From assembly GCA_902783835.1 (NCBI GenBank), contig CACZSN010000032.1, positions 17,048-81,047 on the forward strand: DNA of 64,000 nt, in the 5' to 3' direction. The notes below the pieces were generated by a model. It worked only from the letters and a program-made list of their open reading frames with translations. It had not been told where the DNA came from and did no database searches. The position numbers were made by a program, and so were the translations under genes. Below are positions 25,813 to 34,067 of the stretch, in pieces. The number at the start of each line of letters is the position of its first letter. Position 1 is the stretch's first letter. The stretch comes from an uncultured bacterium. Its GTDB lineage: Bacteria; Cyanobacteriota; Vampirovibrionia; Gastranaerophilales; Gastranaerophilaceae.

Positions 25813-27366
25813 ATGGATTATTGCTCACAAGATTTTATACCTCAAAAAAACCTTGGAAACACGCAAATGACGGTGTTTTACATTAATGATACTCACGGGA
25901 ATGTCACTAAAGTTAGCAAACTCAAACCTGCTCATGATAATTTCAAAAAGCAAAATAAAAAGAGTGCTTTGACTGTTGGTGCGGGAGATTTGTATCTTGG
26001 GGGCAATAAGGGTCGTAATTCCGCTATGACTAAGATTTATAACGCACTCAAAATGGATTATGCAACTGCCGGAAATCACGAGTATGACGCGGGTTCGAGA
26101 TTTTATGCGGATAATATTAAAAATGCAAAATTTACAACGGTTGTTTCCAATATTAATGTCCCTGCAAATAATCCGTTACAAGAACGTATGAAGGATAAAA
26201 AACTTGTCAGAAGTGACGTTTTTATGAAAAACGGAACAAGGTTTGCAATTCTTGGAACCAGCCCGTCTGATAAGGATATCGGGGCAAAGGATGATAAGGA
26301 TAATGTTTCCGTAATGAGTCTTGAGGAAACGATAGCTGTTTTAAACAAAGAGGTTGAAAAACTTGAAGCACAAGGTGTAAACAAGATAATTTTGTTGAGT
26401 CACAGCGGTTATGATAGCGACTTGCAAATCGCAACAAAAACAGGCGGAATTGATGTCATTATCGGTGGACATACGCATGATTCCTTAATCGGAGTAAATA
26501 AAGAAGACAATGCTGTTTCTAAGAAAAATCTCGTAAAATCTTTGCGTTGCGAACCGGTCATAATTACTCAAGCCGGCAGTGATAATACTAATGTCGGCTA
26601 TCTTGATGTACTTTTTGATAAAAAAGGTGTTTTGTTGGAAGATAAAATCCAAAATAAGTTGGTGAAACTTGAAAAATATCCGAATTCTAAAAAAATAGAT
26701 AAAATTTTGACAAAATCTATCGGTAAAAATGAAAATATTGCCAAAGTTACAGTTCCTTTTGTTCCGACTTGCGAAGATGATGAAAGAAAAGCTGAAAATC
26801 CTGTTGCATCAATACTTGCAGACGGAATGTTGAGACGAGGTCAGTGTTACGGAGCGGAAGTTGCTTTTTTTAATGCTCCGAGTATGAAATCTTCGGGTGT
26901 TTCGGGCAATATAACCGCTTATGACGTTAAATATCGTATGCTTCCCTATGATGACGATGTGGTTGTTGCGGAAATGAGCGAAAAACAATTTGTCGACTTG
27001 CTCAACACAGAGGCGAAAACCATTATTACTAAAGACCTTTCGCAAATTATGCATTGTGCGGGCATGAGATATACAATTAACAAATCCGATGCCAAAAAGG
27101 ATACTCTTTGTGTGCATGATGTCTGCATTTTGGATAAAAACGGTAATGTCTTGCGAAAAATTGATACCGAAAATCCGAGTGAAGAAAAGACGGTAAAATG
27201 TTCAATGACAAAATTTTTGTTCCAAGAGGGTTCACTTACAAAAATTTTGAAAAACGTAAAAAAATCACCTAAAGTGGGTAATCAACAAGAGATTTTCATT
27301 GAACAAATCAAGAAAAACGGTGAGTTGAAAGCGATTAAAGACGGCAGATTAAAAGTTATTGATTAG
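25813..27366 (+). CDS. 5'-nucleotidase/UshA-like metallophosphoesterase without signal peptide
   Basis: 517 residues. N-terminal calcineurin-like phosphoesterase with all metal motifs: NDTHGN, GAGDLY, AGNHEYD, LLSHSGYDSD, GGHTHD; C-terminal 5'-nucleotidase domain (ENPVASILADGMLRRGQ, MKSSGVSGNITAYDV, MLPYDDDVV). Family members hydrolyse nucleotides or UDP-sugars and normally carry a signal peptide; here the protein starts with a hydrophilic MDYCSQDFIPQKNLGNTQM, so it should stay in the cytoplasm or use another export route. AAGGAAGAAG ribosome site; 19 bases after the radical SAM gene, so probably co-transcribed. Its last 11 bases overlap the 3' end of the convergent ogt. Confidence 0.85.
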   Translation: MDYCSQDFIPQKNLGNTQMTVFYINDTHGNVTKVSKLKPAHDNFKKQNKKSALTVGAGDLYLGGNKGRNSAMTKIYNALKMDYATAGNHEYDAGSRFYADNIKNAKFTTVVSNINVPANNPLQERMKDKKLVRSDVFMKNGTRFAILGTSPSDKDIGAKDDKDNVSVMSLEETIAVLNKEVEKLEAQGVNKIILLSHSGYDSDLQIATKTGGIDVIIGGHTHDSLIGVNKEDNAVSKKNLVKSLRCEPVIITQAGSDNTNVGYLDVLFDKKGVLLEDKIQNKLVKLEKYPNSKKIDKILTKSIGKNENIAKVTVPFVPTCEDDERKAENPVASILADGMLRRGQCYGAEVAFFNAPSMKSSGVSGNITAYDVKYRMLPYDDDVVVAEMSEKQFVDLLNTEAKTIITKDLSQIMHCAGMRYTINKSDAKKDTLCVHDVCILDKNGNVLRKIDTENPSEEKTVKCSMTKFLFQEGSLTKILKNVKKSPKVGNQQEIFIEQIKKNGELKAIKDGRLKVID

Positions 27367-27826
27367 GTTTTTCAATCTTTAATAAAAACTCTTTGCAATC
27401 CAAATCGCCTGCATAGCCGGTCAGAGAACCATTTTTTCCGATAACTCTGTGACAAGGGATAAAAATCGGTACGGGATTTCTGTTATTTGCCATGCCTACC
27501 GCTCTGCAAGCTTTCGGGTTCCCGACGGCAATTGCGATGTCTTTGTATGAAACGGTTTTCCCGTAAGGAATTTTTAAAAGTTCATTCCAAACCTTCTTTT
27601 GAAATGTTGTTCCTTGGGGATTTACAGAAATTGAAAATGAAGTTCTTTGACTGTCAAGGTATTCCGTCAGTTGCTTGAAAGCTTCTGTTATTACGGGTGT
27701 TTCGAGTTGTTGACAACCATTGGTTGACATAGGCTCTGTCGGTAAACAAACTTGTACAACATATCCGTTTTCTTCAAATATTGTAATTATTCCGATTTTT
27801 GTATTTTTTGAGTAATAGTTAATCAT
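27356..27826 (-). CDS. ogt: Methylated-DNA--protein-cysteine methyltransferase
   Basis: Suicide DNA repair protein that takes the methyl group from O6-methylguanine. 156 residues from the ATG at 27826; the frame is open further to 27874 but that ATG lies inside the upstream gene, whereas 27826 overlaps its stop by 8 bases (translational coupling). Active-site IPCHRVIG with Cys125, and the wing-helix QKKVWNELLKIPYGKTVSYKDIA with the RAVGMANNRNP segment. No Ada domain. Overlaps the 3' end of the convergent phosphoesterase gene by 11 bases. Confidence 0.95.
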   Translation of the reverse strand: MINYYSKNTKIGIITIFEENGYVVQVCLPTEPMSTNGCQQLETPVITEAFKQLTEYLDSQRTSFSISVNPQGTTFQKKVWNELLKIPYGKTVSYKDIAIAVGNPKACRAVGMANNRNPVPIFIPCHRVIGKNGSLTGYAGDLDCKEFLLKIEKPNQ

Positions 27827-28490
27827 TTTTGATTTTTTTTGCAGAGTATAAGAATGGTGTTTCACAAAATGCAAGAACGACTTTTATGCAATAAGTTGTA
27901 ATGCATAACATAGATACTGTTTTTAGTGAATAAATTCCGAGAAAGGCGATAAAAGTAAACAGGATTGTATCAATCAATTGGCTTGTAATTGTGGCAACAT
28001 TGTTTCTTACCCATAAAAATTTATCGTCGGGAAGAAATTTTTTTATTGTGCTGAACAAAAATACTTCTGTTGAGTGGGAAATCAAGTAGGCAAACATACT
28101 TCCGAAACACAATCTTGGTGTTATGGCAAAAAGAGTTTGCATTGATTTTTGTGCAAAGTCTTCCGAATTTGGGACATAAAGCAAGTCCAGTTGTGTAAAA
28201 ATTGTCAGAGTCATTAATGAAAAGAAACCGATAAATACACCTTTTTGGGCAACTTTTCGACCGTATTTTTCGTTTAAAATGTCGGTTGCAAGAAAAACGC
28301 TTCCGAAAGTGATATTGCCGAGAGTCATCGGCATTGTGAACATATCTACGCACTTGACGACTTCAATATTTGCGATGATTGTATTCATGGCAATCCAAGC
28401 AAACAGACCGTACTTGCCAAAGAACTTGTAGGCAAGGAGTACCCCTGAAAAACTCAATATCATCTCTGTTATAAATAGTGCTTCGTTCAT
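27819..28490 (-). CDS. yhhQ: Queuosine precursor transporter (YhhQ/VUT family)
   Basis: 223-residue integral membrane protein with six predicted helices. Family signatures: NIEVVKCVDMF, FGSVFLATDILNEKYGRK and the WVRNNVATITSQLIDTILF segment. Family members import preQ0/preQ1 or queuine for tRNA queuosine modification. It heads a two-gene unit with ogt. Together with trmFO and mnmE the window holds three tRNA-modification functions, though they are not in one operon. Confidence 0.92.
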   Translation of the reverse strand: MNEALFITEMILSFSGVLLAYKFFGKYGLFAWIAMNTIIANIEVVKCVDMFTMPMTLGNITFGSVFLATDILNEKYGRKVAQKGVFIGFFSLMTLTIFTQLDLLYVPNSEDFAQKSMQTLFAITPRLCFGSMFAYLISHSTEVFLFSTIKKFLPDDKFLWVRNNVATITSQLIDTILFTFIAFLGIYSLKTVSMLCITTYCIKVVLAFCETPFLYSAKKIKND

Positions 28491-28528
28491 AAAATGATTT
28501 TATCACTAACAAAAAAATCATTGTAATC

Positions 28529-28557
28529 TTGCAAAAAAATAACGGATACTTTATAAT
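28529..28557 (+). promoter_or_regulatory. Consensus-like promoter with near-zero leader
   Basis: TTGCAA (28529-28534), 17-base spacer, TATAAT (28552-28557); the ATG at 28568 is only 10 bases after the -10 box, so the leader would be 0-5 bases. Confidence 0.6.
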
Positions 28558-28567
28558 TCCGTTTGTT

Positions 28568-29605
28568 ATGGAAAATTCTGAAATTATCAAACATGCTGAA
28601 GAAATTTTGGGCGAAAAATTTAGATGTATCGTTCCTTTTGAGCATTTGATGTTTTTTCAGGACGGTAAAGTTTATTCTTGTTGTCCTTCGTTGGTCAACA
28701 AGTATACTTTCGGAAATATTTTTGAGCAAAGTTATCAGGAAATATGGAATGGAGAAAAGGCAAAAGCCTTTAGACAAACATTTATTGACGGTACTTTTAA
28801 ATTTTGCGATTTGAATTCTTGTATTACAAAAAATTTCAAGGATGATCCGAGATTTAATCCTCGTAATAAAGTCTATGACAGCGTTGAAGTCGATACTTTG
28901 CCGAAAATGGTTCACTTGAATATCGATGAAACTTGTAATGCCCGTTGCGTTACTTGTCGTGATAAAAATCTCAGTAATCCGGAATGGATAAAAAAATATG
29001 AGGAAAATATTGATAAAACCTTAATTCCTCTTTTGAAAAACGCTGAAACCGTTTATTTGAACGGGGCGGGGGAACTTTTTGCAAGTAATTTGTGCAAGAA
29101 ACTCGTCAAAAAAATCACTTCTGTTTATCCGAATATCAAGTTTGATATAATTACAAACGGTACACTTGCTTCTAAAGAAAATTTTGAAGAACTCGGATTG
29201 ATAGGAAAGCTTCAGTCCGTCGAGGTTTCTATGCATTCCGTGCATAGAGATACGTATGCAAAAATTGTACGCGGCGGGGATTTTGATAAACTGATGCAAA
29301 ATTTATATTTCTTATCCGATATGAAAAAATCAGGTCAATTGAATTTTTTGTGGTTGAATTTTGTTGTCAGTATCTATAATTATCAGGAAATGATTGATTT
29401 TCAAAGACTTGCTAACGCACTTGGGGCTACTACAAACTTTTGGGAATACAGACCTTGGGGACAGGCGGAAATGGATAAACATTATGATGAAGTTGCTGTT
29501 TTTGAACCTTCTCACCCTGATTATCATAAATATGTCGATATTATTAACAATGAAATCTTTAAATCGCCGAATTGTAATATTAATGCTAAATTGAGACCAC
29601 TGTAA
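28568..29605 (+). CDS. Radical SAM protein with SPASM-like cysteines N-terminal to the core
   Basis: 345 residues from the ATG at 28568. Unusual order: a SPASM-like section comes first (C20, then DGKVYSCCP with C38/C39, NIFEQSYQEIWNGEKAKAFR, and C80/C85), and the radical SAM core follows (C123-x3-C127-x2-C130 in CNARCVTC, NGAGELFAS, VEVSMHSVHRDTYAKIVRGG). In most SPASM enzymes the auxiliary domain is C-terminal. The EIWNG phrase is the standard SPASM ending. It ends EIFKSPNCNINAKLRPL. Divergent from yhhQ and convergent with trmFO. Reaction unknown; no substrate peptide nearby. Confidence 0.84.
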   Translation: MENSEIIKHAEEILGEKFRCIVPFEHLMFFQDGKVYSCCPSLVNKYTFGNIFEQSYQEIWNGEKAKAFRQTFIDGTFKFCDLNSCITKNFKDDPRFNPRNKVYDSVEVDTLPKMVHLNIDETCNARCVTCRDKNLSNPEWIKKYEENIDKTLIPLLKNAETVYLNGAGELFASNLCKKLVKKITSVYPNIKFDIITNGTLASKENFEELGLIGKLQSVEVSMHSVHRDTYAKIVRGGDFDKLMQNLYFLSDMKKSGQLNFLWLNFVVSIYNYQEMIDFQRLANALGATTNFWEYRPWGQAEMDKHYDEVAVFEPSHPDYHKYVDIINNEIFKSPNCNINAKLRPL

Positions 29606-29624
29606 ACCAAGTGTTGACATGTTG

Positions 29625-30935
29625 TCAGGCAATAGTTGACATGATATCTGAAATGGTTTCTATTGCTCGTTTTGACATAAATTCTGTTTTGATTTTTTTA
29701 TTTTTCAAAATCTTTCTGTCAATACCGTCTTTATTTATGATGCCCCAGTTAGAATTTACGGGTTGAAAATGTTCTTGACATTCAAAACTTATATAGTGTG
29801 TTAATGCACCGAGCATGGTTGTTTCCGGCAATTCCAAAAGTTCTTCTCCTTTTGCAAATCTTATAGCGTTCAATCCTGCTAAAAGTCCGCCCGCAATTGC
29901 TTCCGTGTAGCCTTCGGTGCCTGTTAATTGACCGGCAAAAAAGATATTGGGGTGTTTTCTCATATTCATTGTGGGATTTAAAATTTTGGGAGAGTTAATA
30001 AAGGTATTTGCGTGCATAACTCCGTATCTTACTATATTTGCATTTTCAAGTGACGGAATTGAGTGAATAAGTTCTTTTTGAGCGCCCCATTTCAAGTTTG
30101 TTTGAAATCCTACTAAATTATACAAATCACCTGCTTTGTCGTCTTGTCTTAATTGCACGACGGCATAATTTTCTTCGTTAGTTCGGCTGTCTACGAGGCC
30201 GACAGGTTTCATAGGACCAAATCTTAATGTATCCGTACCTCTTGAGGCGAGGACCTCAATCGGTAAACAAGATTCAAAAAATTTTTTTTCAAAATTTTTC
30301 AACTCAATTTTTGGAGAATTAATCAAAATATCATAAAATTTTTCATATTGTTCTTTGTTCATCGGGCAATTTATATAGTCGTCAGTCCCTTTACCGTAAC
30401 GGTTTTGGTAGAATGCAACGTCAAAATTGATACTCGATTTTTCAACGATAGGAGCTATTGCATCGAAAAACCGCAATTGGTTTTCGCCTGTTAAATCCAA
30501 AATATCCTGAGCTAATTCAGGTGAGGTTAACGGTCCTGAGGCTATGACAACGACTTCGTCTTTTGGGATTTTATTGATTTTTTCTCTGATAAAATTAATT
30601 TTGGGATGATTTTCAAGCATATTCTGAATAGTTTGCGAAAAACCTTCTCTGTCCACGGCGAGAGCTGCACCTGCGGGTACTTTGCAGTCAAATGCGGTTT
30701 TTATCAAATAAGAATTTAAAATTTTCAATTCTGCTTTTAAAAGACCGCTTGCAACAGTTTCGTCAAATGAGCCCAAACTGTTTGAGCATACCAATTCAGC
30801 AGGTTTTTCTGTTTTGTGGGCACCTGTGGAAAATTCAGGACGCATTTCGTACAAATCGACGTCTATTCCTGCATTTGCAACTTGTAATGCTGCTTCTGAG
30901 CCGGCAAGTCCCGCTCCGATTATTGTTATTTTCAT
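29625..30935 (-). CDS. trmFO: Folate/FAD-dependent tRNA (uracil-54-C5)-methyltransferase
   Basis: 436 residues, standard length. FAD-binding GAGLAGSEAALQVANAG at the N terminus, the NELYEMRP-equivalent LYEMRPEFSTGAHKT, SNSLGSF, the DAIAPIVEKSSIN segment and the C-terminal GQLTGTEGYTEAIAGGLLAGLNA. Makes m5U54 (ribothymidine) in the T arm of tRNAs using methylene-tetrahydrofolate, the Gram-positive/cyanobacterial-type alternative to TrmA. Monocistronic. Its last codons run into a TTGACAT-containing intergenic repeat. Confidence 0.97.
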   Translation of the reverse strand: MKITIIGAGLAGSEAALQVANAGIDVDLYEMRPEFSTGAHKTEKPAELVCSNSLGSFDETVASGLLKAELKILNSYLIKTAFDCKVPAGAALAVDREGFSQTIQNMLENHPKINFIREKINKIPKDEVVVIASGPLTSPELAQDILDLTGENQLRFFDAIAPIVEKSSINFDVAFYQNRYGKGTDDYINCPMNKEQYEKFYDILINSPKIELKNFEKKFFESCLPIEVLASRGTDTLRFGPMKPVGLVDSRTNEENYAVVQLRQDDKAGDLYNLVGFQTNLKWGAQKELIHSIPSLENANIVRYGVMHANTFINSPKILNPTMNMRKHPNIFFAGQLTGTEGYTEAIAGGLLAGLNAIRFAKGEELLELPETTMLGALTHYISFECQEHFQPVNSNWGIINKDGIDRKILKNKKIKTEFMSKRAIETISDIMSTIA

Positions 30936-30992
30936 AATTTTATCCTATCGTTTTTCAATAATATCTTAACAAAAAAGCAAAAATATAGTAAA

Positions 30993-32135
30993 ATGAATTC
31001 TATGAACAAACGTTTGAAAATTTTTATCGTAGACAAAGACGAAATGTCTGTTTCCATTATCGAAAACTACCTGAGTGAACTTAATTATGACTTTACTCTT
31101 GTTAAGTCAGGTTCTCTTTCCGAAGCGAAAGAACAGGTTGACGAAAATGAGTTAAACCTTTTTATTACGGACGTTTCTGATAATGTCGAACAAATCGGTA
31201 CGGAAATTGACAATATCGAAGATTTGTATAACAACTGCAAGTTTATTTTGACGGCTTATAATTTTAAAACGGATGATATTGTCAGATTTTTGCGAAAAAG
31301 CAAAAAAGATTTTATCACGAAACCAATCATAAAAACCGGTTTTTTGGCTATTGTTAATGAAATTGCAGAAAAAATGACCTCCGAACAGGATTTTTCGGGA
31401 CAGGGAAAGGTAATTTCTGTTTTTTCTAACAAGGGCGGACTCGGAAAAACTACCGTTGCGGTAAATCTTGGGTATGAACTTGCCCGAAGAGACAGACGTT
31501 CAAAGGTTGTTGTTGTCGATATGAATTTATTTTTGGGCGATGTAACTACTTTTTTGGATTTAACACCGCCTTGCGATATGAGTTTTTTGATTGAAAAAAT
31601 CGATGAAACCAAGGATATTGTTGATTTAACGACTCAATATGAGGATTCAAATTATTATGTAATTGCGGATTCTCCGTATCGTGATTATTCAAGAAATGTT
31701 TCCCGTGAAGATGTCATAAAAATGTTGAATGCGTTGCGTAAAAGATTTAATTATATCATTATCGACAATTCATCGGCGATTACAGGTAAAACAAAATATA
31801 TTTTGGATTTTTCGGATTTAATTTTGTTGATTACTGAAGCAAATTTACCTACTTTGAATAATTGCAAACGTTGTCTGGATTTCTTTGAACATATCGGTAT
31901 TCAAAATAAAACGCAAATTGTTCTTAATCGGTATTCGAAAGAAGACGAGTGTCATAAACAAGATGTTGCGGATATTTTGCAAAAAGAAATTTTCGGTGTA
32001 ATTCCTAATGATTGGCAAACTTCAATTGCTTCGATAAATCGCGGAATTACAATAGGAGAAACAAATCCGTTTTCTGATATTTATTATGCGTTTGGAGAAC
32101 TTGCGGATTTGGTTGCGAGAAAATTATGTCGCTAA
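30993..32135 (+). CDS. cpaE: CpaE/TadZ-type ATPase (receiver-like domain plus MinD/ParA ATPase)
   Basis: 380 residues. N-terminal receiver-like domain (IFIVDKDEMSVSIIENYL, LFITDVSD, DFITKPI, about 8-120), then a P-loop ATPase of the MinD/ParA group with deviant Walker A SNKGGLGKTTVAVNL, a VVVVDMNLFLGDVTTFL switch and IIIDNSS. This is the layout of CpaE/TadZ, which places Tad pilus machines at the cell pole. Start could be 30993 or the ATG at 31002; no Shine-Dalgarno is visible, and a TATAGT (30984-30989) lies just before, suggesting a very short leader. Overlaps the next gene by 10 bases. No other tad genes except the degenerate CpaF-like partner are nearby. Confidence 0.86.
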   Translation: MNSMNKRLKIFIVDKDEMSVSIIENYLSELNYDFTLVKSGSLSEAKEQVDENELNLFITDVSDNVEQIGTEIDNIEDLYNNCKFILTAYNFKTDDIVRFLRKSKKDFITKPIIKTGFLAIVNEIAEKMTSEQDFSGQGKVISVFSNKGGLGKTTVAVNLGYELARRDRRSKVVVVDMNLFLGDVTTFLDLTPPCDMSFLIEKIDETKDIVDLTTQYEDSNYYVIADSPYRDYSRNVSREDVIKMLNALRKRFNYIIIDNSSAITGKTKYILDFSDLILLITEANLPTLNNCKRCLDFFEHIGIQNKTQIVLNRYSKEDECHKQDVADILQKEIFGVIPNDWQTSIASINRGITIGETNPFSDIYYAFGELADLVARKLCR

Positions 32136-33928
32136 AAAGCAGATTATTAAAAAACAGAGAATTGAAATCTCTTAATTTTGCTAAAATGAGTGCTGATTGT
32201 GACCTTTTGGCATTTTTTCGCGAACACAAAGAATTTGACGTGATTACAGCTTATTCGCACGACAAAATTTATGGTGAAAAAAACGGAAGTGTAATAAAAA
32301 TTCCTTTGGTTTTTTCATCGGCAGAAGTGTATTTTGCGGAAGTTGAAAAGATTGCAAGGCTTTATGACTGTTATTTGGATAAAAAAAATCCGCAGGCCAC
32401 AATTTGTACACCGAGCAGTTCGGTTATAAATATTCTGATTCCGCCAATTGTTGAAAATGAGCCGTTCATAAGCATTTTTAGAAAAAATAAACAACTGTAT
32501 TCTTCATATTTTTCGACAAAAATGGTTAGCAGCGAAATGGTTGCGTATTTGCGTGATTGTATTTCTCAAAGGGCAAATATTTTTATCGTCGGTGATGCTT
32601 CCGTTGACAAAACTTCCTTGATGAATTTTATGGTCAACCTCTCCGACAACAGCAAAAAAAATATTATTTGCGGAAAAACAGAAAAAATTATTGTCGAAAA
32701 ACCCTGTAGCATAAAGCTTTCTCAAGGTTGCATAAAAGACATAGAAAATCTCAATTATGATAGTATTTTTTATTCGGATGCTCAAATTTCGGATTTAACT
32801 CAAATTTTTCAATTGATAATTTCAGGGCATAACGGATTTGTCGTTTCCATGTCCCTTAAAGAAGATGTTGATATTCTGACTGCAATAAGAAATATGCTTT
32901 TACTCTCTAATATCAATCTTTTTGAGGAAAATGCGGATTTTATGACTTCGGCTTCCATCGATGTCGTTATTTGCGTAAATAAAATTAACGGAGAAGTTTG
33001 TATTACAAAAATTTCAGAAATGGTTAAAAATTCTCAAAATGATTATTCCGTAAAAGATATTTTTGTTAGAAACAGTAAGGGTTTTCACGTTTCTACGGGG
33101 AATTCTTCAAGGTTCTTTAACCCTGAAAATTCTCAACGGTTTGTCAGCGACTTTTTGGAAGAAGGCCACAAACATTCTTATGTCTCCGGTCAGGCAAATT
33201 CCGTTGCAACAAAAATGCCTGATTCCAAACGAAAACGTTTGAAAGAAAAATTGAAAAAATTAAAAAAAGATAAGTTTATTATACCGTTGATAGAAAATAT
33301 TGAAAAGGTTGAAAATACTGAGGATATCGAAAATGCTTCCGAAAATGTTCAAGTCGGCGAAAATTTAATTCAAACTTTGCCGGAAGAAAAACAAATTCCT
33401 GTCAAAAAAACTGCTGAGGAAGAACCAAAATCCATGACGTTTTTTGGTAAACCTCTTGAGGAGACTGATTTTTCAGAACCGGCTCCTTCTGAACAAAAAT
33501 CGGAACAAAAATCAGCGGATGTTGAAGAAAATAATGTCCAAAATAATGATGAGCCAAGTTTCCACGATGTGCTTGAAGCTTCTGCCAATGAAGGTCTTTT
33601 GGCAAGTGAAATCGATGATTTTTCGCAAGAATTGCCGCAACCTAAAATAAAAAATATTTTGGAACTTGAAGACGACGAAGAAGAAAATACCCCGCAAGAA
33701 ATGGTTGACACCCCGCAAGAACAAGTTGACAGTTATGATGAAAGTGCTGACTTGGCAACGCTTTTGGGTGATGATGAATTTTCTGCTATTGAACAAGAAT
33801 TGCAAGATAAATACAAAAGTGAAAAACCTGAAATCGTTGAAGAACCTCAACTTTTTTCTGAGGTAAGCGACGATGAGGTTAGTGAATATGAGCAAGGTAT
33901 ATTAGAGGTTCCTGACGAAGATATTTAG
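32126..33928 (+). CDS. Degenerate CpaF/TadA-like secretion ATPase with acidic disordered tail
   Basis: 600 residues. Residues about 1-300 follow the CpaF (GspE-family) plan but the catalytic sites are worn: the Walker A position reads GDASVDKTS (156-164), lacking two of the three glycines; the Walker B/GE-R position reads SIFYSDAQ; and the His-box region SGHNGFVVSMSLKEDVDILTAIRNML keeps the TGHdG pattern but has MS where HA is expected. After about residue 385 there is a 215-residue acidic Glu/Asp/Gln/Pro-rich region without hydrophobic core. It overlaps cpaE by 10 bases. Best reading: a non-hydrolysing scaffold derived from CpaF that partners CpaE; inference. Confidence 0.68.
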   Translation: MSLKSRLLKNRELKSLNFAKMSADCDLLAFFREHKEFDVITAYSHDKIYGEKNGSVIKIPLVFSSAEVYFAEVEKIARLYDCYLDKKNPQATICTPSSSVINILIPPIVENEPFISIFRKNKQLYSSYFSTKMVSSEMVAYLRDCISQRANIFIVGDASVDKTSLMNFMVNLSDNSKKNIICGKTEKIIVEKPCSIKLSQGCIKDIENLNYDSIFYSDAQISDLTQIFQLIISGHNGFVVSMSLKEDVDILTAIRNMLLLSNINLFEENADFMTSASIDVVICVNKINGEVCITKISEMVKNSQNDYSVKDIFVRNSKGFHVSTGNSSRFFNPENSQRFVSDFLEEGHKHSYVSGQANSVATKMPDSKRKRLKEKLKKLKKDKFIIPLIENIEKVENTEDIENASENVQVGENLIQTLPEEKQIPVKKTAEEEPKSMTFFGKPLEETDFSEPAPSEQKSEQKSADVEENNVQNNDEPSFHDVLEASANEGLLASEIDDFSQELPQPKIKNILELEDDEEENTPQEMVDTPQEQVDSYDESADLATLLGDDEFSAIEQELQDKYKSEKPEIVEEPQLFSEVSDDEVSEYEQGILEVPDEDI

Positions 33929-34067
33929 TAATGTTAAGTTAGCCTATCCGAAAATCCTTTGAAAATAAGCATTTGAAAAATTACAAATCGTTACACTAAA
34001 ATTATGCCAAAATCGATTGACAGTGTTGTCTTTTGATAAGATTATTGTTGTAAGTCAAGAGGAATTT

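Noticed and set aside
22236..29605. RiPP cluster with precursor peptide beside the radical SAM genes
   Set aside because: I looked for short frames with ribosome sites between the genes; the gaps are too small or AT-rich and no leader-core-like peptide is visible.
31310..32135. ParA-type plasmid partition gene
   Set aside because: The receiver-like N terminus and neighbouring CpaF-like gene fit CpaE; no parB or centromere repeats nearby.
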